From positions 1 to 64,000 of the forward strand of contig JAKPAG010000075.1 of assembly GCA_029779535.1 (NCBI GenBank): a stretch of DNA of 64,000 nt. Direction: 5' to 3'. Each line of letters starts with the position of its first letter. Position 1 is the first letter of the stretch. Shown in pieces: positions 52,176-62,097 of this stretch. A program made the position numbers and the translations under genes. This DNA comes from Pseudomonadota bacterium (GTDB lineage: Bacteria; Pseudomonadota; Alphaproteobacteria; Sphingomonadales; Sphingomonadaceae). The notes below the pieces were generated by a model. The model saw nothing but the letters and a program-made list of their open reading frames with translations, was not told the origin of the DNA and ran no database searches.

Positions 52176-53180
52176 GTGGCGCAAACCCGGATCACGGACT
52201 TGCCCACCAATGCCGAGCCGGTGCGGTTCGCCCCAGGTTTTGGGCAGCGCTTCATCCTGACCGTCGATACCGAGGAAGAATTCGACTGGACCCGTCCGAT
52301 CCAGCGCGAAGGCTATACCCTGCATTCGATCGCCCGGCTGGCCCGGTTCCAGGAATTCTGCGAAGGTCAGGGCGTCTGCCCGATCTACCTGGTGGACTAT
52401 CCAATCGCCTCCTCGCCCATGGCGGGCGAATTACTGCGCGGCGCGATTGCCGCCGGGCGGGCGGAAGTGGGGGTGCAATTGCATCCCTGGGTCAACCCCC
52501 CGTTCGACGAAGAGGTGGTTGAGCACAACACCTTTGCCGGCAACCTGCCGCCCGCGCTCGAACGCGAAAAGTTCATGCGCCTGCGCGATGCGATCAAGGC
52601 CAATTTCGGCACCGATCCGCTAATCTACCGCGCGGGGCGGTATGGCGTGGGACCGAACACCGCCGGGATCCTGGCCGAAGGCGGGATCGCGATCGACACA
52701 TCGGTGCGCGCGCGGTTCGATTACAGCGCCGGGGGCGGCCCCAATTTCCGTGAATTTCCGGTCACCCCCTATTGGCTGGACCGCCAGGCCGGGCTGATGG
52801 AACTGCCGCTGACCTCGGTCTATTGGGGCCTGCTGCGCCAGCTTGGCCCGTGGCTTTACCCCAAGATGTGGCGGGTGCCGCGCCTGCGCGGCGCGCTGGC
52901 GCGGATCGGGATGCTCGAACGCATCCCGCTAACCCCGGAAGGGGTGACTCTGGACGAAGCGATCCGCGGCATCGACATCGCGCTGGATGAACGGCTTCCG
53001 GTGCTGGTGTTCTCGTTCCACAGCCCCTCGCTCGCCCCCGGCTTCACCCCCTATGTCCGCAGCGAAGACGATCTTGACGCCCTGTATGACTGGTGGCGGG
53101 GCGCCTTCGCCTACCTTGCCCAGCGGGGCGTGCGCCCAGCCAGCGTGGCCGAACTGATGGCCGCCGTGGAGCTTGCCTAA
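52176..53180 (+). CDS. Polysaccharide deacetylase-like protein (WalW-type)
   Basis: FILTVDTEEEFDWTRPI, GVQLHPWVNPPF, FSFHSPSLAPGFTPYVRSEDDLDALYDWW; GTG start. Confidence 0.8.
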   Translation: MAQTRITDLPTNAEPVRFAPGFGQRFILTVDTEEEFDWTRPIQREGYTLHSIARLARFQEFCEGQGVCPIYLVDYPIASSPMAGELLRGAIAAGRAEVGVQLHPWVNPPFDEEVVEHNTFAGNLPPALEREKFMRLRDAIKANFGTDPLIYRAGRYGVGPNTAGILAEGGIAIDTSVRARFDYSAGGGPNFREFPVTPYWLDRQAGLMELPLTSVYWGLLRQLGPWLYPKMWRVPRLRGALARIGMLERIPLTPEGVTLDEAIRGIDIALDERLPVLVFSFHSPSLAPGFTPYVRSEDDLDALYDWWRGAFAYLAQRGVRPASVAELMAAVELA

Positions 53181-53234
53181 GCGCCCCGGGCAAGCTAGGG
53201 CCGCCACTGTCCGGCAAGGGCATTGGCTGGGAAC

Positions 53235-53310
53235 GGGCCTGTAGCTCAGCGGTTAGAGCTGGCCGCTCATAACGGCTAGGTCGCGGGTTCGAATCCTGCC
53301 GGGCCCACCA
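53235..53310 (+). tRNA. tRNA with CAT anticodon, probably tRNA-Ile2 (or elongator Met)
   Basis: GGGCCTGTAGCTCAGCGGTTAGAGCTGGCCGCTCATAACGGCTAGGTCGCGGGTTCGAATCCTGCCGGGCCCACCA; body resembles E. coli ileX-type tRNA. Confidence 0.9.
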
Positions 53311-53352
53311 GCAACCAGCCCTTCGGGGCCTGGCCGCGACGGGAACCAGGGT

Positions 53353-53429
<77 letters not shown>

Positions 53430-53444
53430 CGTTCATGCCAGTTT

Positions 53445-54350
53445 TCAGGTCGCGTGCGGATCAAGGAACCCGGTGGGTTTCAGGAGCGCGCCGCGCGGCA
53501 TTGCTGCGGCGCGATCGGTCCGGTGGATCGCAGGGCGTTTCGGCGTGTCGTTTGCCAGGGCCTTGACGCTGAGTTGCCAGGCCGACAGCGCCAGCACGAT
53601 CGCCAGCAGGGGTTGCAGCAGCCGGTCGGGCGCCCGGGTCGACAGCAGGCTGCCAATCACCACGCCCGGGATCGAGCCGATCAGCAGGTTGACCAGCAGC
53701 GCCGCATCGACATCGCCGATCAGCCAGTGTCCGGTGCCCGCGATCAGCGCCAGCGGCACGGCGTGGGCGATGTCCGATCCGACGATCCGCACCACCGGCA
53801 GCCGCGGATAGAGCATCAGCAGCACGGTCATCCCGATCGCCCCGGCACCGACCGAGGAAATCGTCACCGCCACCCCGATCACCGCGCCCAGCGCAGTGGT
53901 GCCGGCCAGCACCTTGGCCGACGGGTCCGGCGGGTTGAGACCATGGGCCAGCTTGATCAGCCGCCCCCGGAACAGCACCGCCAGTGAGGTCATTGCCAGC
54001 AGCCCGGCCAGCGACAGCAGGATGACATGTTCGGACGACTTGCCGATCTTGCCCACCCAGGACAGCGCAGCCAGGGTTACCAGCGCCGCCGGGACACTGC
54101 CATAGGCCAGCCGGCGCACGATCTTCCAGTCCACCGTGTCGCGCCAGCCGTGCACCGCCGATCCGGTGATCTTGGTGATCGCGGCATAGAGCAGGTCAGT
54201 GCCGACCGCCGTTTGCGGGCTGACCCCGAACATCAGCACCAGCAGCGGGGTCATCAGCGACCCGCCGCCCACACCGGTCAGGCCGACCAGCAGCCCGACC
54301 AGCAGCCCGGCTGCCGCGTGGAGGAGATCCATCTGCTCCAAAGGCTGCAT
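53445..54350 (-). CDS. TSUP (TauE/SafE) family permease
   Basis: AAGLLVGLLVGLTGVGGGSLMTPLLVLMFGVSPQTAVGTDLLYAAITKITGSAVH. Confidence 0.92.
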   Translation of the reverse strand: MQPLEQMDLLHAAAGLLVGLLVGLTGVGGGSLMTPLLVLMFGVSPQTAVGTDLLYAAITKITGSAVHGWRDTVDWKIVRRLAYGSVPAALVTLAALSWVGKIGKSSEHVILLSLAGLLAMTSLAVLFRGRLIKLAHGLNPPDPSAKVLAGTTALGAVIGVAVTISSVGAGAIGMTVLLMLYPRLPVVRIVGSDIAHAVPLALIAGTGHWLIGDVDAALLVNLLIGSIPGVVIGSLLSTRAPDRLLQPLLAIVLALSAWQLSVKALANDTPKRPAIHRTDRAAAMPRGALLKPTGFLDPHAT

Positions 54351-54362
54351 CGCATCCTCTCC

Positions 54363-55688
54363 CTACACGCCGGCAAGGCCGGTGAAACTCAGCCCCAGGC
54401 CCAGCGCCATCATCACCCCCAGCACCCGGATCAGGCCCAGCCGGACCCGGAAGATCAGGATCGCGGCCACGGCCGCCATCAGCGCCGCGCCCCAATGCAG
54501 CGAGGAAGCAACCGGCAGGTCGATCGTCAAGGCCCCCATCCTGGCGGGCGCGGTGCGCGCAAACAGGACGTGGATGGCGAACCACAGGCTGAGATTGGCG
54601 ATCACCCCGACGATGGCGGCCGTGATCGCGGCCAGCCCGCCCTTCAGCCGCCGGGCATGCTCCAGCCGTTCCAGCCAGGGCGCGAAGGCAAAGATCCACA
54701 CGAAGCAGGGCACGAAGGTGACCCAGGTGGTCAGCACGGCGGCCAGCACCCCGCTCGCCAGCGGGCTGAACGGTTCAGGCGCACGGAAGCCGGCCAGATA
54801 GCCGACGAACTGGGTAACCATGATCAGCGGCCCCGGCGTGGTTTCGGCCAGGCCCAGGCCGTCGGCCATTTCCCCGGCGCTGAGCCAGCCATAGTGATCG
54901 ACCGATTGCTGCGCCATGTAGGCCAGCACGGCATAGGCCCCGCCGAAGGTGACCACCGCCAGCTTGGAAAAGAACAGGCCGACCTTCCACAACACGTGGT
55001 CGCGGCCCAGGGTCAGGGCGATGGTCAGCAATGGCGCCGCCCAGGCCGCCCCGCCCACGGCCAGACTGCGCAGCGACGCTCCCCACGGGCGCGGGGCCTG
55101 CGCCGCCGCCGGAGCGACCGGCTTCAACGCCAGCAGATCGGGGCGAACCCCGGCCACCAGGGTTCCGATCAGCCCCGCCCCCAGCACCACCAGCGGAAAC
55201 GGCAGAGCCAGCAGCGCCAGCGAAACGAAGGCCGCCAGCGCGATGGCCTGCTTGAACCGCGTATCGAGCGCGCGCCCGGCCACGCGCAGCAGTGCCTGGA
55301 CGACAATTGCCAGGACCGCCGCCTTGATCCCCAGGAACACGGCGGCAAACCACGATAGCTGCGCGGCCAAGCCATAAAGGATCGAAAGCGCCAGGATCAC
55401 CAGCGCGCCGGGGATCACGAACAGCAGCCCCGCCACCAGCCCGCCTTTCACGCCGTGCAGCTTCCAGCCGATCCAGGTCGCCAGTTGCTGCGCTTCGGGT
55501 CCGGGCAGCAGGTGACAGAAGTTGAGCGCGTGGAGATACTGCTCCTCGCTGATCCAGCGCCGCTCCTCGACCAGTTCCTGGTGCATCAAGGCGATCTGCC
55601 CGACCGGACCGCCGAAGCTGAGGCAGCCGATCCGCGCGGAAACGCGGACGAGTTCGGCAAAGGTCGGTGTGTTGGTCGTCTCGCTCAT
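54363..55688 (-). CDS. chrA: Chromate efflux transporter (CHR family)
   Basis: CLSFGGPVGQIALMHQELVEERRWISEEQYLHALNFCHLLPGPEAQQLATWIGWKLHG and duplicated FGGAYAVLAYMAQQ. Confidence 0.93.
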   Translation of the reverse strand: MSETTNTPTFAELVRVSARIGCLSFGGPVGQIALMHQELVEERRWISEEQYLHALNFCHLLPGPEAQQLATWIGWKLHGVKGGLVAGLLFVIPGALVILALSILYGLAAQLSWFAAVFLGIKAAVLAIVVQALLRVAGRALDTRFKQAIALAAFVSLALLALPFPLVVLGAGLIGTLVAGVRPDLLALKPVAPAAAQAPRPWGASLRSLAVGGAAWAAPLLTIALTLGRDHVLWKVGLFFSKLAVVTFGGAYAVLAYMAQQSVDHYGWLSAGEMADGLGLAETTPGPLIMVTQFVGYLAGFRAPEPFSPLASGVLAAVLTTWVTFVPCFVWIFAFAPWLERLEHARRLKGGLAAITAAIVGVIANLSLWFAIHVLFARTAPARMGALTIDLPVASSLHWGAALMAAVAAILIFRVRLGLIRVLGVMMALGLGLSFTGLAGV

Positions 55689-56234
55689 CACATATCCCCA
55701 CGTCCTGCGGTCCGCGTCTGCGGACCGGTCAGGCAACGCTTGGGCATGGCACGAGCCGTAGCCTGTTCGGGAGGTTGCAGTGCCCCGATGGGCCTTGTCT
55801 AGGATCAGTCCCGCGCCCCTGGCAAGGGCTGGTGCGGGCCAATTGGCCGCCGCCGCAATAGGAAGCCTACCGGGCGCTAAAGGAAAGCTAGGGATTGACG
55901 GCGCGAGTTTCTATCGAATAAGTAGACATTACCCGCTCGGGACAACGGCGTTCAGGCCGCCCGGGCATACCACAGGGCCTGAACCGCGGCTTTTGATCGG
56001 GAAGCAGCTTGCTCCGCGTTACCAACGGCTAAAGCGCGCGATGCTGGGGCGATAACGCCAGGCGTCGTGTTCCCCTCACAAACGATGAGGTGAAGCGATG
56101 CGAATGCACACCAATTTCCAATGACGGCAGGCGGCGCCACGGGCGCCTGCGGGCTGATCGTCTGACGCCGGGAATCCTCTCCTCCCCCCGGCCCTGACGA
56201 CGCACGCCGGTGACCTGGGCGATCCTGCCCGACC

Positions 56235-56278
56235 GCGACCGGTCAGGCCCGAATCCCATCCCGGGCCTGACCGGTCGC
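56235..56278. repeat. Perfect 17-bp inverted repeat in the leader of the TonB receptor gene
   Basis: GCGACCGGTCAGGCCCG-AATCCCATCC-CGGGCCTGACCGGTCGC. Confidence 0.9.
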
Positions 56279-56437
56279 CCCCAAACCAACCCTTCCGAAC
56301 GCCAACGGCGTCGCGGCGTGATGCGTCGCGCCCCGGTCGCCGCGCAGCCCAGGCTGCGGCCGGCGTGGTGTTCCTGCGTCCCGCCGCGGCGGGGCGCAGC
56401 AATTTGCCCAATCCCATCAAGGTTCAGGAATTTCTGT

Positions 56438-58843
56438 ATGTTCAAGCTTACCCGTTCGCGCCCGGCCCGGCACATCGCCCTTGCCTCGACCAGCCTGGCC
56501 GCGCTGCTGATCGCGGCGCCAGCCTTTGCGAGCGATGTGACCGGATCGGCCGACGATGCCGCCGTGACCGATGCCGCCGCAGCTGAAGGCGGCGTGCCCG
56601 AAATCATCGTCACCGCCGCGCGCCGCCGCGATGAAAGCGCGCAGGACGTGCCCGTGGCGCTCAGCATCGTCAGCGCGGCCAGCCTTGAGCGGCGCGGCGA
56701 TTATACCCTGGGCCAGATCCAGCAGCAGATCCCCAGCCTGCAGGTGTTCAGCTTCAATCCACGCAACACCAACGTCAACATTCGCGGGCTGGGCAGCAAC
56801 GTTTCGCTGACCAACGACGGGCTGGAAAACGGCGTCGGGTTCTACATCGACAACGTCTATTACGGCCGGGTCGGCACCTCGCAGTTCGACCTCGTCGATC
56901 TTGACCGGATCGAGGTGCTGCGCGGGCCGCAGGGCACGCTGTTCGGCAAGAACACCACGTCCGGCGTGATCAACGTCACCAGCCGCAAGCCGAGCTTCCA
57001 GCCGGAATTTTCGGGCGAGGTGTCGATCGGCGATCACGGCTACCGGCAGCTGCGCGCTTCGGGTTCGGCGGCACTGGTCGCCGATCGCGTCGCGCTGCGC
57101 CTGTCGGGCGCGATCACCGACCGCGACGGGTTCCTCTACAACGTCACCCAGAAGGCCCAGGCCAACGATTACTACAACGCCAGCATTCGCGGCCAGTTGC
57201 TGGTCGTGCCGGCCGACAATGTAGAACTGCGCCTGATCGGCGATTACGCCCGCCAGAAGCAGAACTTCGCGCTGACGGTCTTCGTCGACCAGCACACCGC
57301 CTATGCCAATGGCGCGACCATCCCCAACAGCTTCGCGATCCGCGCGACGCGCTTTCCCGGCTATGCCCTGCCGGCGTTCCGCCCGTTCGACCGGCTGGGC
57401 GAGGCGGACAGCCACTACCAGGCCAACATGGCGAACTATGGCCTGTCCGGCCAGCTGGACTGGGACCTGGGCGGCGCCAAGGTAACCGCGATCACCGCCT
57501 ATCGCTGGTGGGACTGGGATCCGGCCAACGATGGCGACGGCACTTCGCTGCCGAACATCACCAAGTCTCAGCAAGTCAACCGCCAGCGCCAGTTCAGCCA
57601 GGAACTGCGCATCGCGTCCGATGGCACCGGCCCGATCAGCTATGTCGCGGGGCTCTATTACTTCTGGCAGATCGTGCGCGGCTATGGCGCCACCCGTTAC
57701 GGTTCGGCCGCGGCCCTGTGGAACCTGCCGACCACCAACCAGGTGATCGCCAATGCCGCGCTCGACGGGTTCGAGGCGAATGCGATCTCGACCCCCGAAA
57801 CCAAGAGCCTCGCCGCCTTCGGGCAGCTTGACTGGAAGCTGGCGGACAACCTCACCCTGACCGCCGGGCTGCGCTACACCCACGAAAAGAAGCAGGGCGC
57901 ATTCAGCCAGTTCTGGGTCGCGGGCAACGACTTGTCCGGCCTGGCCCCGGCGCAGGCAGCGGCGGCCAACGCCATCCGCAGCCAGTTCAACCCGGTCAGC
58001 AGCTATTCCACCGCCTTTACCGACGACAGTCTGTCGGGCCTGGTCTCGCTGGGATGGAAGGTCGCGCCCGACGCGCTGCTCTATGCCACCTACTCGCGCG
58101 GCACCAAGTCGGGCGGACTCAACCTGACCAGCCTGCCGGTGGGGATCTCTCCCGATGTCGCGCCGGAACAGGTCGATGCCTTCGAATTGGGCTTCAAGAG
58201 CCAGTTCCTCGACCGCCGGGTGACGTTCAACGGCGCGCTCTACTGGACCGAGATCGGCGATTACCAGACCGCGATCACCGAACAGATCCCCAGCACGGTC
58301 AACGTCCGCCAGTACATCGCCAACATTCCCAAGGTGCGCTCGCGCGGGTTCGAGGCCGATCTTGACCTGCGGGCCAGCGATCACTTCGGCTTCAACGGCT
58401 CGATCGCCTATGCCCAGGCGACCTATCGCAATTACGCCAATGCCCCGCAGGCGGTCGAACGGCTCAACCTTTCCGCGATCCAGGATCTGACCGGGCAGCA
58501 ACTGCCGGGCGTTCCCAGGTTCACCTGGACCGCCGGTTTCCACGGCGACGTGCCGCTGGCCAGTGGCGGCTTCGCGCTGACCTACAGCGCCGACTGGTCG
58601 CACCGCTCCAGCTTCAACACCTCCTCGTCGAATTCGGCCTGGGCGCAGGTGCCGGGCTACGGCGTGGGCAATGCGCGGATCGGAATTCGTTCGGATGACG
58701 TCGGCTGGGACCTGTCGATCTGGGCCAAGAACCTGTTCGACAAGAACTATTTCACCACCCTGTCGGTCGCGAACACCGGGGTGGTCACCGGCCAGCTGGG
58801 TGAGCCGCGCACCTGGGGCTTCACCTTCCGCACCAAGCTGTGA
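56438..58843 (+). CDS. TonB-dependent receptor (sulfur-cluster associated)
   Basis: ITAARRRDESAQDVPVALSIVSAASLERRGDYTLGQIQQQIPSLQVF...NVNIRGLG; C-terminal TWGFTFRTKL. Confidence 0.93.
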   Translation: MFKLTRSRPARHIALASTSLAALLIAAPAFASDVTGSADDAAVTDAAAAEGGVPEIIVTAARRRDESAQDVPVALSIVSAASLERRGDYTLGQIQQQIPSLQVFSFNPRNTNVNIRGLGSNVSLTNDGLENGVGFYIDNVYYGRVGTSQFDLVDLDRIEVLRGPQGTLFGKNTTSGVINVTSRKPSFQPEFSGEVSIGDHGYRQLRASGSAALVADRVALRLSGAITDRDGFLYNVTQKAQANDYYNASIRGQLLVVPADNVELRLIGDYARQKQNFALTVFVDQHTAYANGATIPNSFAIRATRFPGYALPAFRPFDRLGEADSHYQANMANYGLSGQLDWDLGGAKVTAITAYRWWDWDPANDGDGTSLPNITKSQQVNRQRQFSQELRIASDGTGPISYVAGLYYFWQIVRGYGATRYGSAAALWNLPTTNQVIANAALDGFEANAISTPETKSLAAFGQLDWKLADNLTLTAGLRYTHEKKQGAFSQFWVAGNDLSGLAPAQAAAANAIRSQFNPVSSYSTAFTDDSLSGLVSLGWKVAPDALLYATYSRGTKSGGLNLTSLPVGISPDVAPEQVDAFELGFKSQFLDRRVTFNGALYWTEIGDYQTAITEQIPSTVNVRQYIANIPKVRSRGFEADLDLRASDHFGFNGSIAYAQATYRNYANAPQAVERLNLSAIQDLTGQQLPGVPRFTWTAGFHGDVPLASGGFALTYSADWSHRSSFNTSSSNSAWAQVPGYGVGNARIGIRSDDVGWDLSIWAKNLFDKNYFTTLSVANTGVVTGQLGEPRTWGFTFRTKL

Positions 58844-58853
58844 GGACCGGGCG

Positions 58854-60245
58854 ATGACGGCCACCACCCCTGCCGACCTGACCTGGACCGGAAATGGCGG
58901 TCCCGAACGGCCGCTGACCACAGCGCGCCTGCTGCGCCTGGCCGCCTTCGCGGTGCCGGTCCATGCCGCCGCGCAGCCGGTGGTGGCCTTCATCCCGGCT
59001 ATCTATTCGCGCCAGTTCGGCATTCCGCTGGCCACGCTGGGGCTGATCTTGCTGGCCGGCCAGGTGATCAATTCGCTGCTCGACCCGGTGATCGGGACGC
59101 TCAGCGACCGCACCGCCAGCCGGATCGGCCGACGCCGGCCGTGGATTGCCGGGGGCGGGCTGCTGTTCATGGCGGGCAGCGCGATGCTGTACTTCCCGCC
59201 CGCCGCGCCCGGCGCGGCCTGGGTCACGGCCGCAGTGCTGCTGTACTACCTGGGCGCCGCCGCCAGCAACACCGCGCTGCTGGCCTGGTCGGGCGAGATC
59301 ACCCGCGACTATGCGCAGCGCACCCGCATTTCCGGGCTGTTCACGCTCGTGTCCTCGATCGCGCTGGTGCTGGCGCTGCTGCTGCCGACCCTGGCCGACC
59401 AGCTGCGCCCGAACGATGGAGCGCTGCGGCTAACGCTGTTCGGCCTGCTGGTGCTGGTCGCGGCGGTGCCCGGCCTTGCGCTGACCCTGACCGCCTTTCC
59501 CGATGCGCCCGCCCCGCCCGGCGCGCGGGGACTGGACCTGCGCGGCAACCTGCGCGCGGTGTTCGGCAACCCCCTGCTGCTGCGGGTGCTGGCCTCGGAC
59601 GTGGCGGTGACCACCGGGCAGGGCATCCGCACCGCGCTGCTGCTGTTCGTGGTGACGGTATACCTCGAGCGCCCGGAATGGGCCGCCGGTTTCTTCCTGT
59701 TCCAGTATTCGTTCGGCGTGCTGGCCGGGCCGATCTGGCAGCGGATCGGCGTGGCGCTGGGCAAGGCGCGGGCCGCCGTGCTGGGCGAACTGATCCAGGT
59801 GGCGATCAACCTGGGGCTGCTGTTCGTCACGCCAGACCGGTTCGGCCTGATGCTGCTGCTCGCGCTGGCGCAGGGCCTCTCGCAGGGTTCGGGCAACCTG
59901 ATGCTGCGCGCCATGGTCGCCGATGTTGCCGACCAGCACCGGCTCGACACCGGCGAACAACGCACTGGCCTCTACTATTCTGTGTTCAGTGTGTCGGCGA
60001 AGCTGGGCGGCGCATTGGCGGTCGGCATCGCGCTGCCGCTGGTCGGCTGGCTCGGTTTCGATCCGCGCGGCGCCAACAGCGCCGAGGCGCTGCAGGCCCT
60101 GCTGACCGTCTTCGCGCTTGGCCCGGCCCTGGCCCATGCGCTGTCCGCGGCCCTGCTCATCGGCTTTCCGCTTGGCGAGCGGGCCCATTCAGAAATTCGC
60201 GCCCGGCTGGAGGACGAACCTCCCGCGCTCCAGCCGGCCGAATAA
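58854..60245 (+). CDS. MFS transporter (GPH/MelB-like)
   Basis: SLLDPVIGTLSDRTASRIGRRRPWIAGGGLLFMAGSAMLYFPP; about 12 TM segments. Confidence 0.88.
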   Translation: MTATTPADLTWTGNGGPERPLTTARLLRLAAFAVPVHAAAQPVVAFIPAIYSRQFGIPLATLGLILLAGQVINSLLDPVIGTLSDRTASRIGRRRPWIAGGGLLFMAGSAMLYFPPAAPGAAWVTAAVLLYYLGAAASNTALLAWSGEITRDYAQRTRISGLFTLVSSIALVLALLLPTLADQLRPNDGALRLTLFGLLVLVAAVPGLALTLTAFPDAPAPPGARGLDLRGNLRAVFGNPLLLRVLASDVAVTTGQGIRTALLLFVVTVYLERPEWAAGFFLFQYSFGVLAGPIWQRIGVALGKARAAVLGELIQVAINLGLLFVTPDRFGLMLLLALAQGLSQGSGNLMLRAMVADVADQHRLDTGEQRTGLYYSVFSVSAKLGGALAVGIALPLVGWLGFDPRGANSAEALQALLTVFALGPALAHALSAALLIGFPLGERAHSEIRARLEDEPPALQPAE

Positions 60246-60288
60246 TCCCCGTGACCTCTCTCAACCCCTCAAGACCGGAGTAACTGAC

Positions 60289-61242
60289 ATGGCTACCATC
60301 GTTCCCACCTACCCCAATGCCAAGGACCCTTCGTCCTCGCTCGATATCGTCCCGCTGACCGGCCGGATCGGCGCGGAAATCCGCGGAGTTACCCTCTCGG
60401 GCGAGCTTGACGCCGCCACCGTCCAGGCGATTGACGCCGCAGTCGTGCGCCACAAGGTAGTGTTCTTCCGCGGCCAGCATCAGCTTGACGATGCCAGCCA
60501 CGAAGCGTTCACCGCGCTGTTCGGCGATCCCGTGGCGCATCCCACCGTGCCGGTGGCCGAAGGTTCGAAGTACCTGCTCGAACTCGACAGCCGGGAAGGC
60601 TACGCCGCGTCGAGCTGGCACACCGACGTGACGTTCGTCGATGCCTATCCCAAGGGCTCGATCCTGCGCGCGCTGACCATTCCCGAAGCCGGCGGCGATA
60701 CGGTCTGGGCCAATGGCGAAACGGCCTATGAAAGCCTGCCCGAACCGCTGCGCCAGCTGGCCAACAACCTGTGGGCGGTGCACAGCAACGAGTACGACTA
60801 TGCCGCCGTGCTGGGCACCAGCCCGGACAACCAGGCCCAGCAGGCCCGCGCCGCGCAGCACCGCAACGTCTTTGCCTCGACCGTTTACGAGACCGAGCAT
60901 CCGGTGGTCCGCGTCCACCCGGTGTCGGGCGAGCGCAGCCTGCTGCTGGGCCACTTCGTCAAAAGCTTCGTCGGGCTGAACCAGGCCGATTCCCAGCGGT
61001 TGTTCAACATTTTCCAGGACCACATCACGCGCGAGGAAAACATCGTGCGCTGGCGCTGGCAGCCGGGCGACGTGGCTTTCTGGGACAACCGCTCGACCCA
61101 GCACCGCGCGGTCGCCGACTTTGGCCTGCAGCGCCGCACCCTGCGCCGCGCGACGATCCACGGCGAAGTGCCGGTGGGCATCGACGGCCGGTCCAGCCGG
61201 ACCACCCGTAAGGAAAAGGCGAAGGAATTCCAGCCGGCCTGA
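60289..61242 (+). CDS. TauD/TfdA family Fe(II)/2-oxoglutarate dioxygenase
   Basis: IVPLTGRIGAEIRGVTLSGELD, SSWHTDVTFVDAYPKGSILRALTIPEAGGDTVWAN, VAFWDNRSTQHRAVADFG, RRTLRRATIHGE. Confidence 0.95.
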   Translation: MATIVPTYPNAKDPSSSLDIVPLTGRIGAEIRGVTLSGELDAATVQAIDAAVVRHKVVFFRGQHQLDDASHEAFTALFGDPVAHPTVPVAEGSKYLLELDSREGYAASSWHTDVTFVDAYPKGSILRALTIPEAGGDTVWANGETAYESLPEPLRQLANNLWAVHSNEYDYAAVLGTSPDNQAQQARAAQHRNVFASTVYETEHPVVRVHPVSGERSLLLGHFVKSFVGLNQADSQRLFNIFQDHITREENIVRWRWQPGDVAFWDNRSTQHRAVADFGLQRRTLRRATIHGEVPVGIDGRSSRTTRKEKAKEFQPA

Positions 61243-61446
61243 TCGGCGGGAAGCCCCCTTTCACCGGTGCCCGAATTGCCGGTGGAAGGGGGCGCTTCCC
61301 GGACGCATGCCGCGTTCGCACGCTTCGTCGAAGCAGCCCCACGGTTCACCGCCAGCCTATTGTCTACCAAATCACTTGAAAGCAAGAACGGGCCTGTCGG
61401 GACGTAATCCGAGTCGACCGGCCCAAGCACTTCATGGAGTTGCCCG

Positions 61447-62097
61447 ATGGCCAATGCCGGATTGTCCGATCCTGCCCGCACCCCCCTGGTCCTGACCGTT
61501 CCCGGGCTGAACAACAGTGGTCCCGGCCACTGGCAGACCCGGTGGGAACAACAGCGCAGCGATTGCCAGCGCGTCGAGCTGGGGATGTGGGACCGCCCGC
61601 ATCGCAACACCTGGGTCAACCAGCTCAACCTGGCGATCCGCCAGGCCGGTCGGCCGGTGGTGCTGGCCGCGCACAGCCTGGGCTGCCTGGCCGTGGCCTG
61701 GTGGGCGCAGCTGGAACGCCCCGGGCCTGACAGCAACGTGCTGGGCGCACTGCTGGTCGCGCCGCCCGAAGTCGATTTCTTCCCGCTGGATGAACGCATC
61801 GCCCCCTTCGCGCCGACCCCGGCCGAGCCGCTGCCGTTCCCCTCGATCCTGGTTGCCAGCCAGAACGATCCCTACATGGGCTATCGCACCTCGCGCCGCC
61901 TGGCGCGCTCGTGGGGCAGCAATTTCGCCGATGCCGGCCGGGTTGGCCACATCAACGCCGAATCCGGGCTGGACGACTGGCCCTTCGGACAGTTCCTGCT
62001 GCAGCAATTGCTGCGCCGCTTCGTCCATGCCGAAGTGCCCAGGGTCCGCAGCCTGCCGGGCCTGGCCCAGCCGGCTCAGGTGGAGATCGCGCTGTGA
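61447..62097 (+). CDS. RBBP9/YdeN family alpha/beta hydrolase
   Basis: [77 protein letters not shown]. Confidence 0.9.
   Translation: MANAGLSDPARTPLVLTVPGLNNSGPGHWQTRWEQQRSDCQRVELGMWDRPHRNTWVNQLNLAIRQAGRPVVLAAHSLGCLAVAWWAQLERPGPDSNVLGALLVAPPEVDFFPLDERIAPFAPTPAEPLPFPSILVASQNDPYMGYRTSRRLARSWGSNFADAGRVGHINAESGLDDWPFGQFLLQQLLRRFVHAEVPRVRSLPGLAQPAQVEIAL

Noticed and set aside
55952-56140. 62-aa minus-strand ORF in the chrA/TonB intergenic region
   Set aside because: No recognisable domain, signal peptide or convincing start; kept only as part of the non-coding region finding.
56235-56278. 17-bp inverted repeat as IS or transposon ends
   Set aside because: Arms are separated by 10 nt, with no transposase and no target-site duplication; a hairpin is the simpler explanation.
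56417-58993. 858-aa minus-strand ORF
   Set aside because: Antisense to the second TonB-dependent receptor; composition typical of a reverse frame in high-GC DNA.
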